From Paracoccaceae bacterium (GTDB taxonomy: Bacteria; Pseudomonadota; Alphaproteobacteria; Rhodobacterales; Rhodobacteraceae): 11,549 nucleotides of DNA. Made by a program: the position numbers and the translations under genes. A model generated the notes under the pieces. It was not told the DNA's origin, did not search any database, and saw only the letters and a program-made list of their open reading frames with translations. The stretch is from assembly GCA_027069385.1 (NCBI GenBank), contig JALXER010000334.1:1-11549 (forward strand), written 5' to 3'. Each line of letters starts with the position of its first letter. Position 1 is the first letter of the stretch. Below are positions 7,723 through 11,549 of this stretch, piece after piece.

Positions 7723-7755
7723 CGCAGTTACCCGCCCCTGCGGCGTGCGGGGTGG

Positions 7756-7784
7756 TTGCATTGCCCGCCCAAGGCGGCATAGTG
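7756..7784 (+). promoter_or_regulatory. Candidate puuB promoter with a dyad in the spacer
   Basis: TTGCAT (7756-7761) and ATAGTG (7779-7784) are 17 bases apart and point towards puuB; the -10 match is weak. The spacer holds an imperfect dyad, TGCCCGCC - CAA - GGCGGCA (7762-7779), which could be a repressor site or chance in GC-rich DNA. The existence of a promoter in this interval is likely because puuB is separated from puuA by two opposite-strand genes. The exact boxes are uncertain. Confidence 0.3.
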
Positions 7785-7815
7785 AGGGGAAAACCGGCGG
7801 ATAAGGTAAGGCGCG

Positions 7816-9114
7816 ATGGATCTGTTATATGCAAACGACACCAAGGGGCAGTACCCCGATTCCTATTGGGCCAGCGTGGCAACGCCGCTGGAACCGCTCG
7901 CGCCGCTGGCCGGTTCGGTTCGGGCCGATGTCTGCGTTATTGGTGCAGGGTTTACCGGCCTGTCCAGCGCGCTGCATCTGGCCAAGGCCGGGTATGACGT
8001 GGTGCTGCTGGAGGCCCAGCGCGTCGGGTTTGGTGCGTCGGGGCGCAATGGCGGGCAGGTGGGCACCGGCCAGCGGGTGGATCAGGACGAGTTGGAAAAG
8101 ATGCTGGGGGCGGATCACGCCAGAATCATGTGGGATCTGGGCGAGGCCAGCAAGGATTGCGTGCGCGACCTGATCAGAACCCATAACATCGATTGCGACT
8201 GGCGCGACGGGATTATCCACGCCGAGCTGCGCCCGCGCAACCTGCACCACAGTGTCGAATATGCGGATATGCTGAACAGCCGCTACGGGTATCCGCATAT
8301 CCGCGCGCTCGACGGGGCGGGTATCCGCAACGAGTTGGGCACCGATGCCTATTGCGGCGGAACCATCGATATGGGCGCGGGTCATCTGAACCCGCAGAAG
8401 TATGTGCTGGGGCTGGCGCGCGCGGCGCTTGATGCGGGGGTGCGGATATTCGAGGGCAGCAAGGTGGTAAAGGTCGATCAGGGCGAACCGGCGCTTGTCC
8501 ATACCGATAACGGGCAGGTCAGCGCCGCGTTTGTGGTGTTGGCGGGCAATGGCTATCAGGGGGATCTGGTGCCAGCGGTCTCGGCCCGCATCATGCCGAT
8601 CAACAACTTTATCATCGCGACCGAGCCGCTGGGCGATCTGGCGGTTGAACTGATCCGGCAGGATGTGGCGGTGGCCGACAGCAAGTTTGTGGTGAACTAT
8701 TTCAAACGCTCGCCCGACGGGCGGATGGTGTTTGGCGGCGGTGAAAGCTATGGCTACCGGTTTCCCTCCGACATTGCTGCCAAGGCCCGCGCGCCGATGC
8801 TGCGGATTTTCCCGCAGTTGGAGGAGGCGGCGATCGATTATGCTTGGGGCGGCACGCTGGCAATTACCGTCAACCGCATGCCCAGCTTTCAGCGCGTCAC
8901 CCCCAACATCCTGTCGGCGGCGGGGTTTTCGGGGCATGGCGTCGCGATGGCCAGTCTGGCCGGTCAGGTTCTGTCCGAGGCAGTGCGCGGCACCGCCGAA
9001 CGGTTCGAGCATTTCGCCCGCGTCAAAACCCCGCGCTTTCCCGGTGGCAAATGGGCGCGCGCGCCGCTGTTGGCGCTGGCCATGACCTGGTTTTCGTTTC
9101 GCGACCGGCTTTAA
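7816..9114 (+). CDS. puuB: Gamma-glutamylputrescine oxidase (FAD-dependent)
   Basis: Cytoplasmic FAD enzyme of the DAO/glycine-oxidase fold that oxidises gamma-glutamylputrescine to gamma-glutamyl-aminobutyraldehyde with ammonia and hydrogen peroxide, the step after PuuA. It has 432 residues (E. coli PuuB about 426). An N-terminal segment YPDSYWASVATPLEPLAPL is followed by the FAD-binding Rossmann motif VCVIGAGFTGLSSALHLAKAGYDVVLLE (from about 39; GAGFTG 43-48, Glu66) and GFGASGRNGGQV (71-82), a hallmark of this group. The C-terminal FAD-contact region GFSGHGVAMASLAGQVLSEAVRG starts near 370, and the ending FPGGKWARAPLLALAMTWFSFRDRL matches my recollection of PuuB closely. ATG 7816 has AAGG a few bases upstream. 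It is on the puuA strand but 2.6 kb downstream, with two reverse genes between, so it probably has its own promoter. Confidence 0.9.
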   Translation: MDLLYANDTKGQYPDSYWASVATPLEPLAPLAGSVRADVCVIGAGFTGLSSALHLAKAGYDVVLLEAQRVGFGASGRNGGQVGTGQRVDQDELEKMLGADHARIMWDLGEASKDCVRDLIRTHNIDCDWRDGIIHAELRPRNLHHSVEYADMLNSRYGYPHIRALDGAGIRNELGTDAYCGGTIDMGAGHLNPQKYVLGLARAALDAGVRIFEGSKVVKVDQGEPALVHTDNGQVSAAFVVLAGNGYQGDLVPAVSARIMPINNFIIATEPLGDLAVELIRQDVAVADSKFVVNYFKRSPDGRMVFGGGESYGYRFPSDIAAKARAPMLRIFPQLEEAAIDYAWGGTLAITVNRMPSFQRVTPNILSAAGFSGHGVAMASLAGQVLSEAVRGTAERFEHFARVKTPRFPGGKWARAPLLALAMTWFSFRDRL

Positions 9115-9123
9115 TACAACATA

Positions 9124-9151
9124 TTGGGGTAAAACCCGCGATTTACCCCAA
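9124..9151. other. Perfect 10-bp inverted repeat after puuB (operator or hairpin)
   Basis: TTGGGGTAAA (9124-9133) and TTTACCCCAA (9142-9151) are exact reverse complements around an 8-base loop. It begins 10 bases after the puuB stop and ends 7 bases before the -35 box of the next gene. No T-run follows, so as a terminator it would be atypical. The position also suits an operator or activator site for the outer-membrane protein gene. The sequence shows the symmetry; the role is inference. Confidence 0.6.
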
Positions 9152-9158
9152 GTAACAG

Positions 9159-9188
9159 TTGACCGGCGGAAAGCCGCTTAGCTATGCT
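9159..9188 (+). promoter_or_regulatory. Promoter for the FadL-like outer-membrane protein gene
   Basis: TTGACC (9159-9164) matches the -35 consensus in five of six bases, and TATGCT (9183-9188) matches the -10 in four of six, with an 18-base spacer. Transcription would start near 9195, giving a leader of about 25 bases that contains GGGAGGA before the ATG at 9220. The 10-bp inverted repeat at 9124-9151 lies just upstream. Confidence 0.5.
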
Positions 9189-9219
9189 GCGTCGATAAAA
9201 GGTTTCTTGGGAGGATAGA

Positions 9220-10272
9220 ATGAAGAAACTTGGATTTGCAGCCGGAGCGGCGCTTTTGGCCAGCACCGCCTTTGTGCATGCGGGCGGGATCGAGCGTACC
9301 AGCCAGTCGGTCGATATTCTTTTTGAAGAAGGTACGGTGCTGGAATTTGGCGCGTCCTATGCGGTGCCCTCGGTGTCGGGTGTTGATCCGGCCATGCTGG
9401 ACACGGGCATTATGTCGCCCAACTATTTCCAGTTTGCGGGCGCATATAAAACCGATGTCGGCGACAGTTTCGCCCTTGCGATCATTTTTGACCAACCCTA
9501 CGGCTCGCTGGCGGAATATACTTCCGGATTATACGCCGGCACCATGGCCGACCTGTCTTCGTCGGCAATTACGGTGGTGGGCAGCTATGACGTGTCCGAC
9601 CGGATCGTGGTGTTTGGCGGCGCAACCTACCAAACCATGCAAGCCACGGCTTCTGTGCCTTTGGTTGGTGGCTATAACGTCACCGCGGAATCAGACTCCG
9701 GTTTTGGGTATGTGGCCGGTGCGGCATACCAGATTCCGAAGATCGCGCTGCGCGTGGCGTTGACCTATCGATCTACGGTCAGCACAACGCACGTAACCAC
9801 CGAAGATTTTGGCGGGCCTTCAATCCCCGGCACGATGGATGTGACCACCCCGCAATCGGTCAATCTGGAATTCCAGACCGGTATCAACCCGACAACGCTG
9901 GTATTCGGCTCGATCCGCTGGGTGGACTGGTCCAGCTTTGATCTGACACCACCCACCTATCCGGGCGGCGCGCTGGTGGATTATACCGATGACCGTATCG
10001 CCTATAATCTGGGGGTCGGGCGCAAGCTGTCCGATGTCCTGTCGGCTGCGGTCACCGTTGGCTATGAGCGCAACCTGCACGGGGACCCGTCCCCGCTGGC
10101 CCCGACCGACGGGTATTTCAGCCTTGGTGGCGGGTTGACCTATACCATGGGCAACGTCAAAATCTCGGGCGGTGCCAAGTATATCTGGCTGGGTGATTCA
10201 GCCGGTGCAGCGGGCACATTCGCCGACAACTCGGCGCTGGGCTTTGGCCTGAACTTCTCTATCGCGATGTAA
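9220..10272 (+). CDS. OmpP1/FadL-family outer-membrane transport protein
   Basis: Predicted outer-membrane beta-barrel for passive uptake of hydrophobic compounds such as long-chain fatty acids; 350 residues. A signal peptide is clear: MKK, hydrophobic core GFAAGAALLASTAFV, likely cleavage after HA at residue 21. The mature protein starts GGIERTSQSVDILFEEG, a hatch-like N-terminus typical of the short FadL-like proteins I associate with Rhodobacterales. The rest alternates hydrophobic and polar residues with many Gly, Tyr and Trp (for example GSIRWVDWSSFDL, GYFSLGGGLTYTMGNVKISGGAKYIWLG), as in barrel strands. It is shorter than E. coli FadL (about 446 residues). It ends LGFGLNFSIAM, without the usual final phenylalanine. 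GGGAGGA (9209-9215) supports ATG 9220. Its own promoter and a terminator make it a one-gene unit. The actual ligand is unknown. Confidence 0.85.
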   Translation: MKKLGFAAGAALLASTAFVHAGGIERTSQSVDILFEEGTVLEFGASYAVPSVSGVDPAMLDTGIMSPNYFQFAGAYKTDVGDSFALAIIFDQPYGSLAEYTSGLYAGTMADLSSSAITVVGSYDVSDRIVVFGGATYQTMQATASVPLVGGYNVTAESDSGFGYVAGAAYQIPKIALRVALTYRSTVSTTHVTTEDFGGPSIPGTMDVTTPQSVNLEFQTGINPTTLVFGSIRWVDWSSFDLTPPTYPGGALVDYTDDRIAYNLGVGRKLSDVLSAAVTVGYERNLHGDPSPLAPTDGYFSLGGGLTYTMGNVKISGGAKYIWLGDSAGAAGTFADNSALGFGLNFSIAM

Positions 10273-10296
10273 ATCGAAGATAACGTCGAACAAGTA

Positions 10297-10326
10297 AATG
10301 GTCCGGATTTCCGGGCCATTTTTTTT
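10297..10326 (+). terminator. Rho-independent terminator of the FadL-like gene
   Basis: AATGGTCCGGA and TCCGGGCCATT pair as a GC-rich stem with one G-T wobble and a tiny loop, directly followed by eight T residues (10319-10326). It lies 25 bases after the stop codon at 10272. Read on the - strand it follows the cytochrome b561 stop (10331), but the T-tract on that side is poor (TTTACTTG), so it is a weaker terminator for that gene. Confidence 0.92.
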
Positions 10327-10330
10327 GGGC

Positions 10331-10828
10331 CTAGCCGGATTTGAGCATCCGCCGGATCAGGTCGTTTTTCAGAATAAACTGGTGATACAGCGCCGCGCCG
10401 ATGTGCAGATAGGCAAAAACGGCCAGCAGGGTTGTCATGGCGTCATGGGCCAGCACGCCCAGTTCCACCTGCCCGAACCAGCCCACCAGCCCGCTGACCG
10501 GTGCCAGAAACAGCACCGCATACAGGATGATATGGGTGGCATGGGCCACCAGCTTCAGGCGCGGGTCCTCGTCCTCGGGCAGGGCGGGTGCGCCATGGAT
10601 CAGCCGGACGATCAGGCGGATGGTGACCAGTGCAAGGGTCAGAATGCCCAGCAGCACATGGGCGCGGGTCAGCGGCGGAATATCGGCAACCGATGATGCC
10701 GTCACGCCGTTGCGGATATAAAAATCGGTCATGAAATCGCCACCCAGATATTGTAGCAACACCAGAACGGCGATGCCCCAGTGCAGGGCGATTTGCAGGC
10801 GGGAATAGCCCGTAGGGGTTTTGGTCAT
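10331..10828 (-). CDS. Cytochrome b561 family membrane protein
   Basis: Predicted diheme b-type cytochrome of the inner membrane, 165 residues with four membrane segments (about 12-29, 54-75, 96-118, 129-150); members transfer electrons from quinol. The family pattern is visible: YSRLQIALHWGIAVLVLLQY (His16), RAHVLLGILTLALVTIRLIVRL (His57), HATHIILYAVLFLAPVSGLVGWF, and YLHIGAALYHQFILKNDLIRRML (His142, His149). These histidines are the candidate heme ligands. The frame is open upstream to 10921, but the Met at 10828 gives the normal short N-terminus before YSRLQIALHW; an AAAGAG-like site lies about 8 bases upstream. No catalytic domain is fused. Neighbours do not indicate a specific electron acceptor. 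It lies 103 bp downstream of the DeoR-family gene on the same strand and may have its own promoter. Confidence 0.88.
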   Translation of the reverse strand: MTKTPTGYSRLQIALHWGIAVLVLLQYLGGDFMTDFYIRNGVTASSVADIPPLTRAHVLLGILTLALVTIRLIVRLIHGAPALPEDEDPRLKLVAHATHIILYAVLFLAPVSGLVGWFGQVELGVLAHDAMTTLLAVFAYLHIGAALYHQFILKNDLIRRMLKSG

Positions 10829-10857
10829 GGTGAACTCTTTTCGATTGGGTCGGCATG

Positions 10858-10885
10858 CAGATACGCGAAACGGTTGGAAATTCAA
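10858..10885 (-). promoter_or_regulatory. Weak candidate promoter for the cytochrome b561 gene
   Basis: On the - strand, TTGAAT (10880-10885) and TATCTG (10858-10863) are 16 bases apart, in the 103-bp gap before the cytochrome gene. The -10 match is poor and no other evidence supports it. Readthrough from the upstream repressor gene is an alternative. Confidence 0.22.
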
Positions 10886-10931
10886 TATCCCGCAATGCCG
10901 ATACCGGCGGATTATGACCAAAGTTTATGCG

Positions 10932-11549
10932 CTATTTGGCGATATGCACCGCGACATCGTTATCATCGCACAGCCGCGCGATGCGTGCGGGCGGCGGGCT
11001 GTCGGTGAAAAAGGCGTCCATATCGGCAAGGCTGGCAATGCGCACCGGCGCGCGCCGGTTGTATTTGATCGCATCGGCCATCAAAAAGGCCTGTCCGGCG
11101 TTTTCGATGATTGCCTGCGTGACCCGCACCTCGCGAAAGTCGTGGTCCAGCAGGGTGCCGTCCTGCGCAATGGCGGCAATACCGATCACCGCGTAATCGG
11201 CCCTGAATTGCCGGATGATCTCGGTTGCCACGTCGCCCACCAGCCCGCCATCCGAGCGGCGCAGCACTCCGCCGGTCACGATGACCTCGCAATGGGGCGA
11301 GGTGGACAATATCTTGGCAACGTTGAAATTATTGGTAATCACCATCAGGTTTTTATGGTTAAGCAAGGCCCGCGCCACCGCTTCGGTCGTGGTGCCGATA
11401 TTCAGGAATATCGACGCGCCATCGGGGATTTTGCTGGCACAATGCGCCGCCATGGCCTCTTTCTCGGGGATTGCCAGTTGCGAGCGTTCCTTATAGCCCG
11501 GATTGATCACCGAAGCGGGCGGAATTGCGCCGCCATGCACGCGGGTCAG
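10932..11549 (-). CDS. DeoR/GlpR-family transcriptional repressor, C-terminal part (5' end outside window)
   Basis: About 206 residues of the effector-binding domain of a DeoR-family repressor; the frame is open through the right edge, so the N-terminal helix-turn-helix is missing only because the window ends. The visible part begins LTRVHGGA, the usual linker to the sensor domain, then NIGTTTEAVARAL (phosphorylated-ligand pocket), VITNNFNVAKIL, TGGVLRRSDGGLVGDVATEII, DYAVIGIAAIAQDGTLLDHDFREVRVTQAIIENA and FFTDSPPPARIARLCDDNDV. The ending and DGTLLDHDFREV resemble GlpR, so a glycerol-3-phosphate regulon is a plausible target, but the effector cannot be fixed from this fragment and the likely glp genes are not in the window. 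The in-frame GTG at 11540 is an internal valine, not the start. The stop is TAG at 10932-10934. Confidence 0.88.
   Translation of the reverse strand: MTRVHGGAIPPASVINPGYKERSQLAIPEKEAMAAHCASKIPDGASIFLNIGTTTEAVARALLNHKNLMVITNNFNVAKILSTSPHCEVIVTGGVLRRSDGGLVGDVATEIIRQFRADYAVIGIAAIAQDGTLLDHDFREVRVTQAIIENAGQAFLMADAIKYNRRAPVRIASLADMDAFFTDSPPPARIARLCDDNDVAVHIAK

Noticed and set aside
7694..7730. Possible Pho box upstream of the PstS-OmpA gene
   Set aside because: No two CTGTCAT-like heptamers at 11-base spacing were found by eye; the region is explained by a plain sigma-70-type promoter.
7675..7761. Upstream in-frame start at 7761 giving the PstS-OmpA protein 29 extra residues
   Set aside because: The extension puts a polar segment before the signal peptide and lies upstream of the predicted promoter; ATG 7674 has a good AGGAGAG site.
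7825..9012. A 395-codon open frame on the - strand opposite puuB
   Set aside because: puuB is strongly identified on the + strand over the same bases; the reverse frame has shadow-like composition and no family motif.
10829..10921. N-terminal extension of the cytochrome b561 frame up to 10921
   Set aside because: The 31 extra residues are not family-like, and the Met at 10828 gives the typical start just before the first heme-ligand helix.

Overview
The window looks like part of an alphaproteobacterial chromosome, most likely Rhodobacterales. The evidence is GC-rich coding sequence, tight ATGA-overlapped operons, a short FadL-like outer-membrane protein of a type I associate with that group, and a PstS-OmpA fusion protein. 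The taxonomic placement is inferred from the proteins and was not computed. The content is mostly recognisable metabolism and transport. I see no tRNA, rRNA, CRISPR array, insertion sequence or phage gene.

Left part, + strand, 66-5200: one compact putrescine/agmatine operon. It encodes the PotG ATPase and the PotH and PotI permeases of a PotFGHI-type importer, then an agmatinase (SpeB family), then gamma-glutamylputrescine synthetase (PuuA). The first four genes are joined by 4-base ATGA overlaps, and puuA starts 8 bases after speB. The periplasmic binding protein PotF is not here and is expected just left of the window. A perfect 20-bp inverted repeat at 4-45 would separate it from potG.

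Middle part, - strand, 5124-7674: two genes that interrupt the polyamine set. One is a dienelactone-hydrolase-family protein whose 3' end overlaps the 3' end of puuA by 77 bp in convergent orientation. The other is a secreted PstS-like phosphate-binding protein fused to a C-terminal OmpA domain. A 141-bp divergent promoter region separates the fusion gene from puuB.

Right part: puuB (gamma-glutamylputrescine oxidase, + strand, 7816-9114) completes the second step of the Puu route. A FadL/OmpP1-type outer-membrane protein (+, 9220-10272) follows, with its own promoter and a strong Rho-independent terminator at 10297-10326. A cytochrome b561 gene and the 3' part of a DeoR/GlpR-type repressor lie on the - strand and run to the right edge, where the repressor loses its N-terminal DNA-binding domain.

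Pathway reading (inference): imported putrescine, plus putrescine made from agmatine by SpeB, is gamma-glutamylated by PuuA and oxidised by PuuB to gamma-glutamyl-aminobutyraldehyde. The later enzymes, PuuC (aldehyde dehydrogenase) and PuuD (hydrolase), are not in the window. I found no convincing new defence or mobile system. The most unusual items are the three-module PstS-OmpA protein, the palindrome before potG, and the placement of agmatinase inside the transport/PuuA operon.
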